Part shown: positions 20,699 through 29,977 of the stretch, piece by piece
Layout: each line of letters starts with the position of its first letter
Position numbering within the stretch: position 1 is the first letter of the stretch
Origin: Corticimicrobacter populi
Lineage (GTDB): Bacteria > Pseudomonadota > Gammaproteobacteria > Burkholderiales > Burkholderiaceae_B
Length of the DNA: 64,000 bases
Direction: 5' to 3'
Assembly (NCBI RefSeq): GCF_003123725.1
Contig: NZ_QETA01000001.1
Span: forward strand, 992,001 to 1,056,000
Translations under genes and position numbers: made by a program
Notes under the pieces: generated by a model
The model's input: the letters and a program-made list of their open reading frames with translations, nothing else
What the model was told of the DNA's origin: nothing
The model's database searches: none

Positions 20699-22765
20699 AT
20701 GACGCACAATCCGCTGCTGGTCGCACCCGACCAGCCAGTTGCCTATGGCGACATCCGCCCCGAACATATCGTCCCCGCCATCAGCCAGTTGCTGGAACAG
20801 GCCCGCGCGGCTGTCGAGCAGGCCGCCGATCCGGTCCTGACGCCAGACTGGGACAGCATCGTCGCACCGCTCGACAATGCCACGGAACCACTCTGGCGCG
20901 CCTGGTCGGTGGCGGGTCACCTCAATGCCGTCGTCAATACCCCGGCCCTGCGCGAGGCCTACAACGAGGCCTTGCCGCTGGTCACGGAATTCTCGACCTG
21001 GGTCGGTCTGCATACGGGCCTGTACCGCCAGTACAAGGCACTGGCTGCAGCCCCTGCCTTTGCCACGCTGTCGCCACTGCGCCAGCGCATCATCGAACTC
21101 GGCCTGCGTGATTTCCGCCTGAGCGGTGTCGAGTTGCAAGGTCAGGACCGTGAAGACTTTGCCACGATTTCCGAACGCGAAGCCCAGGTCACACAGAAAT
21201 TTTCCGAAAATGTCCTCGACGCGATCGATGCCTGGTCGCTGTACATCACGGACACGGCACGCCTGAAAGGTATCCCCGAAGATGTGCTCGAGGCCGCCCG
21301 CGCCGCCGCTGAACAGGATGGGCAGTCAGGCTGGAAGCTGACGCTCAAGATGCCCTGCTACCTCCCTGTCATGCAATACGCAACTGACCGGGACTTGCGC
21401 GCCACGCTCTATCGCGCTTATGGCACGGCAGCTTCCGACCAGGGCGATGCGCGTTTCGACAACTCCGCACTGATCGAGGAACTGCTCGAACTGCGCAGCC
21501 GCGAAGCCGGCTTGCTGGGCTACAGCCATTTTGCCGAATTGCGGCTACTGACCCGCATGGCCGACAACGCCACCCAGGTCACCGACTTCCTGCGCGACCT
21601 GGCACGACGTGCCCGACCCCACGCCGAACAGGATCTGGCCACACTGCGCACCTTCGCACGTGATGAACTGGGGCTGGATACTCTGCAGCCCTGGGACACC
21701 GCCTTTGTATCCGAGCGCCTGCGCGAAGCCCGCTATGCCTATTCCGAAGACGAAGTGAAGCAGTATTTCAGCGCGCCACGCGTGCTGCAAGGATTGTTTG
21801 ACATCGCTGCACAATTGTTCCGTATCCGCCTGCGCGAGATCGAGGCATCGGCCTGGCATCCCGATGTGCGTTGCGTCCAGGTTGAAGACGAATCCGGCAC
21901 CCTGCTCGGTCATCTCTACATCGACCTCTATGCCCGTACCGGCAAGCAGAGCGGTGCCTGGGTCGATAGCGAACGCAACCGCCGCCGTCATGCCGACGGT
22001 ACACTGCAGACACCGATTGCCTACCTGTGCTGCAACTTCTCGGCCCCCGGAGTCGGGCAGCCGGCCTTGCTGACGCACGACGACGTGATCACGCTGTTCC
22101 ATGAAAGCGGCCACGCCCTGCACGCATTGCTGGGTGAAATCGACGAGCCGGGAGCCTCGGCATTCGCCGCCGTCGAGTGGGACGCCATCGAGCTGCCCTC
22201 GCAATTCATGGAAAACTTCTGCTGGGAATGGCCGGTACTGGAACGACTCTCGGGCCACCATGCCAGCGGTGAACCGCTGCCGCATGCACTCTATGAACGC
22301 ATGCTGGCGGCGCGCAACTACCAGAGCGGGCTGCAAATGGTGCGTCAGATCGAGTTCTCGCTATTTGACATGCTGCTGCACCAGCGCACGAGACAGACCG
22401 ATATTGCCGCTGTGCTGGACCTGTTGCAGGAAGTACGCCAGGAAGTCGCCGTGCTTTTCCCGCCCGAGTGGCATCGCCAGCCGCACACCTTCTCTCACCT
22501 GTTCGCCGGCGGCTATGGCGCGGGCTATTACAGCTACAAGTGGGCCGAAGTGCTGTCGGCAGATGCCTATGCGGCCTTCGAAGAGGCTGTGCAGGCAGGC
22601 CAGGCGAGCAGCACGCTGGAAGCTGCCGAGGTCGGGCTGCGTTTCCGGCGTGAAATCCTTGCTGTAGGCGGGGCGCGCCCGGCAGCGGAATCGTTCCGGG
22701 CATTCCGGGGACGCGATCCGGAAATCCAGGCCTTGCTGCGCCACCAGGGCATGCAGGCAGATTGA
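20699..22765 (+). CDS. prlC: Oligopeptidase A (M3 metallopeptidase)
   Basis: 688 residues, the usual M3A length. Zinc motif LFHESGHALHAL (HExxH) with the downstream glutamate region SAFAAVEWDAIELPSQFMEN, and the FAGGYGAGYYSYKWAEVLSAD segment conserved in PrlC/Dcp. It degrades signal peptides and other oligopeptides in the cytoplasm. Its stop codon overlaps the start of the next small gene. Confidence 0.96.
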   Translation: MTHNPLLVAPDQPVAYGDIRPEHIVPAISQLLEQARAAVEQAADPVLTPDWDSIVAPLDNATEPLWRAWSVAGHLNAVVNTPALREAYNEALPLVTEFSTWVGLHTGLYRQYKALAAAPAFATLSPLRQRIIELGLRDFRLSGVELQGQDREDFATISEREAQVTQKFSENVLDAIDAWSLYITDTARLKGIPEDVLEAARAAAEQDGQSGWKLTLKMPCYLPVMQYATDRDLRATLYRAYGTAASDQGDARFDNSALIEELLELRSREAGLLGYSHFAELRLLTRMADNATQVTDFLRDLARRARPHAEQDLATLRTFARDELGLDTLQPWDTAFVSERLREARYAYSEDEVKQYFSAPRVLQGLFDIAAQLFRIRLREIEASAWHPDVRCVQVEDESGTLLGHLYIDLYARTGKQSGAWVDSERNRRRHADGTLQTPIAYLCCNFSAPGVGQPALLTHDDVITLFHESGHALHALLGEIDEPGASAFAAVEWDAIELPSQFMENFCWEWPVLERLSGHHASGEPLPHALYERMLAARNYQSGLQMVRQIEFSLFDMLLHQRTRQTDIAAVLDLLQEVRQEVAVLFPPEWHRQPHTFSHLFAGGYGAGYYSYKWAEVLSADAYAAFEEAVQAGQASSTLEAAEVGLRFRREILAVGGARPAAESFRAFRGRDPEIQALLRHQGMQAD

Positions 22766-23274
22766 GTCGCTGCCTGACCTTTGAAGAAGCCTGCCTTCGG
22801 CTGAGTGCGTGGATCGCGCTCAGCCAGGGAGCGCTGATCGATACAGGCCACACAGAACGACAGGCCTTTCGCAGGACAAGACCTGTTCACGAAACTGAAC
22901 TCTATGCGTTCGAACAGACCCACAAGCTCGCCCTGCCAAAATCCTATCGACGGTTTTTGATCGACGTCGGTGCCGTGGAAATTTTTTCCGGTGAAAAAAC
23001 TGCAGGCATAGACATCCTGCCGCCTGCAGACATCGCCGATTTTTCAGCCTCCGTGTTCAGCAACTATGGAGAGGATCTGTTTCCGCAGGTGTTGCTGGCA
23101 GTCTCGTTGCCCAAGTTCGGTTACTTCGGCGGTTTCCTGATGGACAGCACGGAACAGAACTACAGCCTGTTCTATCCGGATATCCCGCCTGAACTCTGGA
23201 TCGAGGAAAGTGAACTCCTGGATTTTGAAAGCTGGCTGGTTCAGTTGGTGAACAGCAGGGCAACCAAAGTCTGA
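22762..23274 (+). CDS. SMI1/KNR4 (SUKH) family protein
   Basis: 170 residues with the SUKH pattern: ELYAFEQTHKLALPKSYRRF early, a G-rich loop, an LPPADI segment in the middle and an acidic end (LWIEESELLDFESWL). SUKH proteins are often immunity proteins of contact-dependent toxins, but many are isolated. The frame starts with a TTG that overlaps the prlC stop; no ATG lies in frame near the beginning, so the start is uncertain. It may be translated by coupling with prlC. No toxin gene is next to it. Confidence 0.72.
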   Translation: MSRCLTFEEACLRLSAWIALSQGALIDTGHTERQAFRRTRPVHETELYAFEQTHKLALPKSYRRFLIDVGAVEIFSGEKTAGIDILPPADIADFSASVFSNYGEDLFPQVLLAVSLPKFGYFGGFLMDSTEQNYSLFYPDIPPELWIEESELLDFESWLVQLVNSRATKV

Positions 23275-23304
23275 TGCCGTATCAGTCCTTGGTTGCCCTG
23301 CCAC

Positions 23305-24726
23305 CTACGCCATCTTCAACTTACCCGCCACATCCCGCAGTGCCGTACGCAACCCCTCTTCCACCACGGGGTGGTAGAACGGCATCTCCAGCATCTGCGG
23401 TATCGTCATCTGCTGTTGCAACGCCCAAGCCAGCAAGTGGCCAATATGCTCGGCTGATGGCCCCGCCATTTCAGCCCCCAGGAAGCGGCCACTGTCCGGC
23501 GCTGCATAGACCCGCAGCTTGCCCTTGTTGCGCAACATGACCCGCGAGCGGCCCTGGTTGGAAAAATCCACTTCACCGGTCACGATGTCCTGCTGCTTCG
23601 ACAGTGCCCTGTAACCTGGACCGACCTTGGCAATCTGCGGTTCGCTGAACACGATGCTCAGCCCGGCACGACGCTGGCCAGCCTCGACATTCGGCCAGTT
23701 GGCGGCATTGCGCCCCGCGATCCGGCCTTCATCGGCCGCCTCGTGCAGCAAAGACAATTCCGCAGTGGCATCGCCGGCAATGAATATCGGCAGGCCCTGA
23801 GTCCCATCGGTTGCCGTCGACTGCACCTGCAGCGTTTCCTTGTCATGCAACGGCACACCATGCTCATCGAGCACCGCAGACGTGTGTTCAAGACCGATAT
23901 CATCCACGTTGGGCCTGCGCCCAGTCGCCATCAGGACATAATCGAAACGTTCCGTGCACTCACTGCCATCGAGCGCCACATAACGGATTTCGACTTGATC
24001 GCCCTGCCGCACCACGCTGTGCACCGTAGCCTTGGCATCCAGGTAGAACTCTTGCTGGAACGCAGCCAGCGCACTGGCTGCCACCTCGGGATCGGTGATG
24101 CCGCCCAGACTGCCGCTGCGGCCGAACAGACGCACGGTTACCCCCAGTCTTGCCAGCGCCTGGCCCAGTTCAAGGCCGATCACCCCCGGCCCATATACCG
24201 CCACGCTGCGCGGCAGATCCTGCCACTCGAACACGTCATCATTGACCAGCAGCCGCTCGCCCAGGCCTGCATATGCCTCGGGCACGACCGGCCGGGAACC
24301 CGTCGCAATCACCACCGAGCGGGCCTCGACACGCGTATGTCCATCAACATCCAGCACCGTATCGCTCAGGAAGCGGGCACGACCGCGCAGCTTGTCTGCG
24401 GCAGGGATGCCTTCGACCGATTCCAGCACGAAGCCGACGAAGCGATCGCGCTCACTGCGTACCCGCGCCATGACTTCACGCCCATTGATGCGCACCGTAC
24501 CATCGACATGCACGCCAAACGGGGCTCCATGCTGTGCGGCATGGGCTGCCTCTGCCGCAGCGATCAACAGCTTGGACGGCATGCAGCCGACCCGTGCGCA
24601 GGTCGTGCCATAAGGCCCGTCCTCGATCAGCAAGGCCTGCTTGCCGGCCTGCCGGGCAGCACGATAGGCCGACAGGCCGGCCGTACCGGTGCCGATGACC
24701 GCAACGTCTGTCTGGCGTGTAATCAT
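23305..24726 (-). CDS. Class I pyridine nucleotide-disulfide oxidoreductase (Lpd/MerA-like)
   Basis: 473 residues: FAD motif GTGTAGLSAYRAA, redox disulfide TTCARVGCMPSK, NAD(P) motif YGPGVIGLELGQAL, FIAGDAT, and a dimerisation domain with HPVVEEGL supplying the His-Glu pair. It resembles dihydrolipoyl dehydrogenases but has no lipoyl domain and is not next to a 2-oxoacid dehydrogenase. It lacks the C-terminal Cys pair and N-terminal HMA domain of mercuric reductase. It lies 15 bases downstream of copZ and shares its promoter, so a role in metal or thiol-redox homeostasis is likely. The electron acceptor is unknown. Confidence 0.88.
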   Translation of the reverse strand: MITRQTDVAVIGTGTAGLSAYRAARQAGKQALLIEDGPYGTTCARVGCMPSKLLIAAAEAAHAAQHGAPFGVHVDGTVRINGREVMARVRSERDRFVGFVLESVEGIPAADKLRGRARFLSDTVLDVDGHTRVEARSVVIATGSRPVVPEAYAGLGERLLVNDDVFEWQDLPRSVAVYGPGVIGLELGQALARLGVTVRLFGRSGSLGGITDPEVAASALAAFQQEFYLDAKATVHSVVRQGDQVEIRYVALDGSECTERFDYVLMATGRRPNVDDIGLEHTSAVLDEHGVPLHDKETLQVQSTATDGTQGLPIFIAGDATAELSLLHEAADEGRIAGRNAANWPNVEAGQRRAGLSIVFSEPQIAKVGPGYRALSKQQDIVTGEVDFSNQGRSRVMLRNKGKLRVYAAPDSGRFLGAEMAGPSAEHIGHLLAWALQQQMTIPQMLEMPFYHPVVEEGLRTALRDVAGKLKMA

Positions 24727-24741
24727 GGTGTCTCCTTGATA

Positions 24742-24942
24742 TCAGGCAGGGGTATTCTCGTAACCGGCTTCGCGCAGCGCCGCAGCGACGGCATCGGGTG
24801 CGGCCGCCGTATCGATGGTGACCTGGCGCACCGGCAGATCGGCTTCTATCCGTGCATCGGCATCCAGCGCCTGCACGGCACGGGTGATCGAAGCCACACA
24901 GTGGCCGCAGCTCATATCGGGCACGCTGAGTTTGAGAGACAT
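24742..24942 (-). CDS. copZ: Copper chaperone, HMA domain
   Basis: 66 residues with a single heavy-metal-associated fold and the metal site DMSCGHCVASI (CxxC). Such proteins carry Cu(I) to CopA in the cytoplasm. GAGG eight bases before the ATG at 24942 sets the start; the frame is open further upstream into the promoter. It diverges from copA and shares its operator, which supports copper rather than mercury. Confidence 0.93.
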   Translation of the reverse strand: MSLKLSVPDMSCGHCVASITRAVQALDADARIEADLPVRQVTIDTAAAPDAVAAALREAGYENTPA

Positions 24943-25020
24943 GATGGATACCTCGTGAAAAAGAATGGATTGGAAGACATGTTGCCACGGTTTTTTTACC
25001 CGGAGCAATATGCAAGTCCA

Positions 25021-25055
25021 AGTATTGACCTTACCATAATGGGAAGGTCAATACT
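25021..25055. promoter_or_regulatory. Bidirectional MerR-type (CueR) operator-promoter
   Basis: A 35-base palindrome with 12-bp perfect arms (25021-25032 and 25044-25055) and an 11-base centre; only one pair breaks the symmetry. Forward: -35 TTGACC at 25025-25030, 19-base spacer, -10 AATACT at 25050-25055. Reverse: the same elements, TTGACC (25051-25046) and AATACT (25026-25021), again 19 bases apart. A 19-base spacer with the dyad between -35 and -10 is the hallmark of MerR-family activated promoters. It can serve copA-cueR and copZ-reductase. Confidence 0.9.
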
Positions 25056-25102
25056 GGATGCACGATATGACCGATTCCCCTTTTCACCCAGGTTGGTTTG
25101 CC

Positions 25103-27385
25103 ATGACATCCTCTCCCGAAGACAGCGCTGCCGGCGCACCTCAGACGCTGGAACTGGCCGTCAGCGACATGAGTTGCGCGGCCTGCGTCAATCGTGTCCA
25201 GAAAGCCATCCGCGCCGCGCCCGGTGTCCAGCAGGCCAACGTCAACCTGGCGACCGAGCGCGCCTGGATCGCGTTCGATCCCGGCCAGACCTCACCCCAG
25301 GCCCTGGCCGAACTGGTCACCGGTATCGGTTATCCCGCCGAGCCGGTTGTCGATGCGCGTGAGCAGGCGCAACGTCAGGCGCAGCACAAACGGGAAGCCT
25401 TCCTGCGCCTGCAACATACCTTCCTGATCGCCCTGCTGCTGACCCTGCCGGTATTCATTCTCGAAATGGGTGCGCACCTCATCCCCGGCTGGCATCACTG
25501 GATCGAAGACACGCTGGGGCAGACACGCAACTGGCTGCTGCAGTTTGTCCTGACCACGCTCGTCATGGTCTGGCCGGGCCGGGACTTCTATCGACTGGGC
25601 TTTCCTGCCCTGTTGCGCGGATCGCCTGACATGAATTCCCTGGTGGCACTGGGCTCGGCTAGTGCCTGGCTGTACTCGGTCGTCGCCACTTTCATGCCTG
25701 ACTGGCTGCCCGACAGCGCCCGCCATGTGTATTTCGAGGCGGCGGCAGTGATCGTCACGCTGATCCTGCTGGGACGCCTGCTTGAGGCACGCGCCAAGGG
25801 TCGCACGGGTGCCGCCATCAAGCGACTGATCGGCCTGCAGCCGCGTACCGCGCGTGTCCTGCGTGATGGCCAGGAACAGGACATCGACATCGCCCTGGTA
25901 CTCCCGGGTGACCTGGTCCGGGTACGCCCTGGTGAAAAGGTACCGACCGACGGCACCATCACGGAAGGCGGATCCTATGTCGATGAGTCCATGATCACGG
26001 GCGAACCCGTGCCTGTACAGCGTACCGTCGGTCAGCCGGTCGTGGGGGGCACGCTCAACACCACCGGCAGCTTTACCCTGTCGGTCACGCATACCGGTCG
26101 CGACACAGTGCTGGCGCGCATCATCGGCATGGTGGAGACCGCCCAGGGCGCACGCCTGCCTATCCAGGCACTGGTCGATACCGTCACCGGCTGGTTCGTA
26201 CCCGTCGTCATTGGCCTGGCGCTGCTCACCTTCGCGCTCTGGTGGTGGCTGGGGCCCGAACCCGCTCTGACACTGGCACTGGTCAATGCCGTAGCGGTTC
26301 TCATCATTGCCTGCCCCTGCGCTATGGGGCTGGCCACCCCCACCTCCATCATGGTCGGCACCGGGCGGGCCGCCGACATGGGCATCCTGTTCCGGCAAGG
26401 AGATGCCTTGCAGGGACTGAGCAGGGTCGATGTGGTGGCCTTTGACAAAACCGGCACGCTGACGCTGGGCAAGCCAGTCCTGACGGATCTTGAGCCGGCC
26501 GCAGGCTACAGCCGTGAACAGGTGCTGGCGCTGGCTGCTGCCGTCCAGCAGCATTCCGAGCATCCGATTGCCCAGGCCATCGTGGCAGCAGCACAGCAAG
26601 ACGGACTAAGCCTGCCCGAGGTCTCCGGCTTCGAGGCGGTGACAGGTGCGGGGGTACAGGCGCAGACCCAGGGACAATGCCTGCGCATCGGCAGCGCCGC
26701 TTTCATGGAACAGCACGGCATTGCCTTGCCGCCTACCATGCTGGCACGCCTGCAGGACTGGGGCCAGACCGGCAGGACTCCCGTGTTCATGGCACTGGAC
26801 CAGACTGCCGTGGCCGCGATTGCCGTGGCCGACCCGATCAAGGAAAGTGCGGCCCGTGCTATCGAGGCCCTGCATCGCCAGGGTGTGCGCAGCGTCATGA
26901 TCACCGGCGACAATCGCCATACGGCCCAGGCCGTGGCACGCCAGCTCGGCATCGATGATGTCCACCCTGAAACCTTGCCCGATGGCAAGGTCGCCGTGCT
27001 GCAGGCCCTGCATGAACGTGGACTGAAAACGGCATTCGTGGGAGACGGCATCAACGATGCGCCGGCACTGGCCACAGCCGATATCGGTATTGCCATCGGC
27101 ACCGGCACGGACGTGGCCATAGAGTCGGCCGCCGTCGTATTGATGTCCGATGACCTGCACGGGGTACCCGATGCGATTGCTCTGAGCCGGGCCACGTTGC
27201 GCAACATCCACCAGAACCTGTTCTGGGCCTTTGCCTACAACACGGCGTTGATACCGGTCGCCGCCGGCGCGCTGTATCCAGCCTGGGGCATCCTGCTGTC
27301 GCCGGTGTTCGCAGCGGGCGCCATGGCGCTGTCCAGTGTTTTCGTGGTGAGCAACGCCTTGCGCCTGAAAGGATATCGCCCATGA
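25103..27385 (+). CDS. copA: Cu(I)-exporting P1B-type ATPase
   Basis: 760 residues from the ATG at 25103. One N-terminal HMA domain ([10 protein letters not shown]), eight predicted membrane helices, actuator TGE in [12 protein letters not shown] in [12 protein letters not shown], phosphorylation site [18 protein letters not shown], and hinge [11 protein letters not shown]. The C-terminal helices carry YN (FAYNTALIP) and MxxSS (GAMALSSVF), which mark Cu(I)/Ag(I) pumps. In-frame ATGs at 25058 and 25067 lie at or before the expected transcription start (about 25062), so they are unlikely starts. cueR follows with an ATGA overlap. Confidence 0.96.
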   Translation: MTSSPEDSAAGAPQTLELAVSDMSCAACVNRVQKAIRAAPGVQQANVNLATERAWIAFDPGQTSPQALAELVTGIGYPAEPVVDAREQAQRQAQHKREAFLRLQHTFLIALLLTLPVFILEMGAHLIPGWHHWIEDTLGQTRNWLLQFVLTTLVMVWPGRDFYRLGFPALLRGSPDMNSLVALGSASAWLYSVVATFMPDWLPDSARHVYFEAAAVIVTLILLGRLLEARAKGRTGAAIKRLIGLQPRTARVLRDGQEQDIDIALVLPGDLVRVRPGEKVPTDGTITEGGSYVDESMITGEPVPVQRTVGQPVVGGTLNTTGSFTLSVTHTGRDTVLARIIGMVETAQGARLPIQALVDTVTGWFVPVVIGLALLTFALWWWLGPEPALTLALVNAVAVLIIACPCAMGLATPTSIMVGTGRAADMGILFRQGDALQGLSRVDVVAFDKTGTLTLGKPVLTDLEPAAGYSREQVLALAAAVQQHSEHPIAQAIVAAAQQDGLSLPEVSGFEAVTGAGVQAQTQGQCLRIGSAAFMEQHGIALPPTMLARLQDWGQTGRTPVFMALDQTAVAAIAVADPIKESAARAIEALHRQGVRSVMITGDNRHTAQAVARQLGIDDVHPETLPDGKVAVLQALHERGLKTAFVGDGINDAPALATADIGIAIGTGTDVAIESAAVVLMSDDLHGVPDAIALSRATLRNIHQNLFWAFAYNTALIPVAAGALYPAWGILLSPVFAAGAMALSSVFVVSNALRLKGYRP

Positions 27386-27798
27386 ACATCGGCGCAGCCG
27401 CCCAGGCCAGCGGCATATCGGCCAAAATGATCCGCTACTACGAAAGCGTCGGCCTGCTGCCCGAGCCGGCGCGCAGCGATGCGGGCTATCGTCATTACGG
27501 ACAGGCAGACCTGCACCGGCTGCATTTCATCCGTCGTGCCCGTGACCTGGGTTTTCCGGTCGAGCAGATCAAGGCGCTGCTGGCCCTGTGGGATGATCGC
27601 CAGCGCGCCAGCGCCGATGTCAAGAAACTGGCGCAGATGCATATCGATGAACTGGAACGCAAGGCGCAAGCGCTACAACAGATGGCCGATACGCTGAAGC
27701 ACCTGGTCGAGCATTGCCACGGCGATGGCCGCCCCGACTGCCCGATCATCGAATCGCTGTCGGGCAGCGAGATGCAGGCATCGCACTGCTGTCGCTGA
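27382..27798 (+). CDS. cueR: MerR-family copper-responsive regulator
   Basis: 138 residues: MerR winged helix ([20 protein letters not shown], then [16 protein letters not shown]), a coiled-coil dimerisation helix (about 75-110) and the metal loop [10 protein letters not shown] whose two Cys match the Cu(I)-binding pair of CueR, plus a terminal HCCR. The serine-type position expected in CueR-like sensors of monovalent ions was not checked. Its ATG overlaps the copA stop. It should bind the palindrome at 25021-25055. Confidence 0.93.
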   Translation: MNIGAAAQASGISAKMIRYYESVGLLPEPARSDAGYRHYGQADLHRLHFIRRARDLGFPVEQIKALLALWDDRQRASADVKKLAQMHIDELERKAQALQQMADTLKHLVEHCHGDGRPDCPIIESLSGSEMQASHCCR

Positions 27799-27806
27799 CC
27801 TCATGC

Positions 27807-27835
27807 CATCAGGACAAGCCCATCTTGCCCTGATG
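27807..27835. terminator. Hairpin after copA-cueR
   Basis: Twelve-base arms (27807-27818 and 27824-27835) with one A/C mismatch and a 5-base loop, directly after cueR and before the convergent AbrB-like gene. No T-tract follows on the plus strand, so it may act as a 3'-end stabiliser or a rho-assisted terminator. Confidence 0.5.
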
Positions 27836-27879
27836 ACGGATGCCCTGTACCTGCCGTCCTGGCACAGATACCACGAACG

Positions 27880-28983
27880 TCAGGAGGACAGACCACGCTG
27901 GCTGCGCCGTCGAGCCTGCCAGCGATACAGAGGGCCTACCGTCAACACCACGAATACCATGCGGGTCACCTGCAAGGCCGTCACCAGCGGCACGCCAAGC
28001 TGCAGCACCTTGGCCGTGATCGTCATCTCGGCAATGCCGCCCGGCGACAGCCCGAGAATCAGCGTGGGTGCGGGCAGTCCGACCCAGGGGGCCAGCAGGC
28101 TGCCCAGCGCAAACGAGCCGGTGATCATCAGACAGGTCAGGACCGCCACGATCGACAGCAGACGCGGCGCAGCCCGGAAAAAATCAGGGCGGTAGCGATC
28201 CCCCAGCGACCAGCCGATCATGAGTTGCCCTGCCCATGACACCCACTGCGGCAAGGCCGACCACTCGATCTCGTTAACAGTCAGCAGCAGTGCGAACAGC
28301 ATCGGTCCAAGAACCCAGGCATTGGGCAGGCGCAGGCGTCGGAACAGCAATGCCGTGGCGCAGGTACCCGCAAACAGCGCCGCCAGTCCCGACACATCCA
28401 CCGCGCGCGGTCCCGGGATGTCCGGATCGAGTCCCGCTACACCCCACCACTGGAAAATGAAGGGCACCAAAACCACCACGATCAGCACGCGCATGCTGTG
28501 GACCGAGACAACCCGGTCGGCACGGGCACCATGATGCTCAGCCAGATTTACCATTTCGCTGGCACCGCCAATCGCCGCCGAAAACCAGGCGGTACGGAAA
28601 TCCAGTCCGGCAAATCGCTGCAGCACCCAGGTACCGATCAGCCCCAGGATCAGCGCATAGACCATCCCGAACAGAATCAGCGGCGTATGGTCGATGATGT
28701 GGTGCGCCACCAGCGGCGTGAAATACAGTCCCAGCGAGGTACCAATCACCCACTGGCCGGCATTGCGGACCGGCTTCGCACACCGGCTACCGACACCCGC
28801 CATGCGGGTCAGACCGGTCAGCAGCAGCGCTCCGAGCAGCCAGGGCAAGGGGATGCCTATCCAGACGGCCAGCAAGGCCCCCGCCAGCGCAATCGTGAAA
28901 CCCAGTGCCAGCCGCCCGGCCCGTTCGGCCAGGGATGGCAGGACAGCAGATGCCTCAGCCGCCCTTTCCTGCTCCCGGCTCAT
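27880..28983 (-). CDS. AbrB-family (PF05145) membrane protein
   Basis: 367 residues and about ten hydrophobic helices. It has the duplicated GIPLPWLLGALLLTG and LPNAWVLGPMLFALLLT repeats typical of the AbrB / 'ammonia monooxygenase' membrane family, and the GLSPGGIAEMTI motif in the last third. Regulatory and transport roles have been proposed for the family; the substrate is unknown. It overlaps the nitroreductase gene (ATGA), so the two are in one operon. Confidence 0.88.
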   Translation of the reverse strand: MSREQERAAEASAVLPSLAERAGRLALGFTIALAGALLAVWIGIPLPWLLGALLLTGLTRMAGVGSRCAKPVRNAGQWVIGTSLGLYFTPLVAHHIIDHTPLILFGMVYALILGLIGTWVLQRFAGLDFRTAWFSAAIGGASEMVNLAEHHGARADRVVSVHSMRVLIVVVLVPFIFQWWGVAGLDPDIPGPRAVDVSGLAALFAGTCATALLFRRLRLPNAWVLGPMLFALLLTVNEIEWSALPQWVSWAGQLMIGWSLGDRYRPDFFRAAPRLLSIVAVLTCLMITGSFALGSLLAPWVGLPAPTLILGLSPGGIAEMTITAKVLQLGVPLVTALQVTRMVFVVLTVGPLYRWQARRRSQRGLSS

Positions 28984-29567
28984 ACGGTTTCAGGCGCATG
29001 CCATTCCCGGACATGACCGGCGATCGACTCTCGTGGCTGTAGCGACGGCTGGACAGCCGGCGTACCGATCACGACATATCCCATGAAGCGATGATCCAGC
29101 GGATCAAAGCCCAGCGCTTCCTGCACCGTATCAAGTCCGGCCCCCAGGCCGGTGCTCCAGAACGCGCCGTAACCCAGGGCATGGGCTGCATTGAGAATAT
29201 TCGTCACCGCTGCCCCGGTCGCCACCTCGCGCTCCCACTGCGGGATGCGATCATTGCGATGATCCAGATGGCAGGCCACGGCCAGAACGACCGGTACGTC
29301 TCCCAGCCACTGCCGGATGGCAGCCTCCTTTTCGGAAGAAACCTGGTATTGGACACTGTCTTTCATGGCCTGGATCGCCATGTCTGCCAGGCGTGCAATG
29401 GCCCCGCCACGGATCAGGCGAAAACGCCAAGGACGCAGCGCGCCATGATCCGGTGCCGACATCGCCGTCTGCAGGATACGGTCAAGCTCATCCTGGCTGG
29501 GCCCGGGCCCAGTGACCAGTTTGAACGAGCGGCGGCTTGCCAGCGTATCCAGTACATCTGTCGTCAT
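28980..29567 (-). CDS. Nitroreductase family protein (YdjA-like)
   Basis: 195 residues with the small FMN-dependent nitroreductase pattern: LASRRSFK at the N terminus (FMN phosphate contacts), APDHGALRPWRF, and the AHALGYGAFWSTG segment. Single-domain members near 190 residues dimerise and reduce nitro compounds or other acceptors with NAD(P)H. First gene of the operon with the AbrB-like gene. Substrate unknown. Confidence 0.9.
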   Translation of the reverse strand: MTTDVLDTLASRRSFKLVTGPGPSQDELDRILQTAMSAPDHGALRPWRFRLIRGGAIARLADMAIQAMKDSVQYQVSSEKEAAIRQWLGDVPVVLAVACHLDHRNDRIPQWEREVATGAAVTNILNAAHALGYGAFWSTGLGAGLDTVQEALGFDPLDHRFMGYVVIGTPAVQPSLQPRESIAGHVREWHAPETV

Positions 29568-29707
29568 ATCGTGATCCTAATCAAGGTCGGTGAGTCAACG
29601 GAAACGGTTCATATTACGCTGTTTTGGTGCAGCCTTGCCACACCTCGGACAAAGTCCGAAAAATAGGATTAGAATAATGCCTTCGGCAAAATGCCGACCC
29701 GATTACC

Positions 29708-29783
<76 letters not shown>

Positions 29784-29789
29784 AAATTG

Positions 29790-29823
29790 ACGCCTGACAG
29801 TGAACTGTCAGGCGTTTTGTTTT
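29790..29823 (+). terminator. Rho-independent terminator of tRNA-Ala
   Basis: ACGCCTGACAG (29790-29800), tetraloop TGAA, perfect complement CTGTCAGGCGT (29805-29815), then TTTTGTTTT. Confidence 0.93.
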
Positions 29824-29909
29824 GGAAGGCAAGATCAAGCCGCTGACCACCACAGTAGTCAAGCGCCTGCATCGGTTCAAGTGATACGTCACAAACCAAT
29901 GAAAGCCAT

Positions 29910-29948
29910 CTTTAATTGTTGCCAGTCAAATTAAAGAATGCTTTAATT
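29910..29948. promoter_or_regulatory. Triple inverted/direct octamer upstream of fic
   Basis: CTTTAATT at 29910-29917, its complement AATTAAAG at 29929-29936, and CTTTAATT again at 29941-29948. The last two form a palindrome with a 4-base spacer. They lie 30-68 bases before the fic start in an AT-rich stretch. The C-terminal winged helix of the Fic protein would be a natural ligand, but this is inference. Confidence 0.45.
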
Positions 29949-29977
29949 GCTCAGCAGGCTATTCAAGGCAGCTTTCA

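Noticed and set aside
23305-24726. Mercuric reductase, making 23-28 kb a mer operon
   Set aside because: No N-terminal HMA domain, no terminal Cys pair, no merT/merP; the ATPase and regulator have copper signatures.
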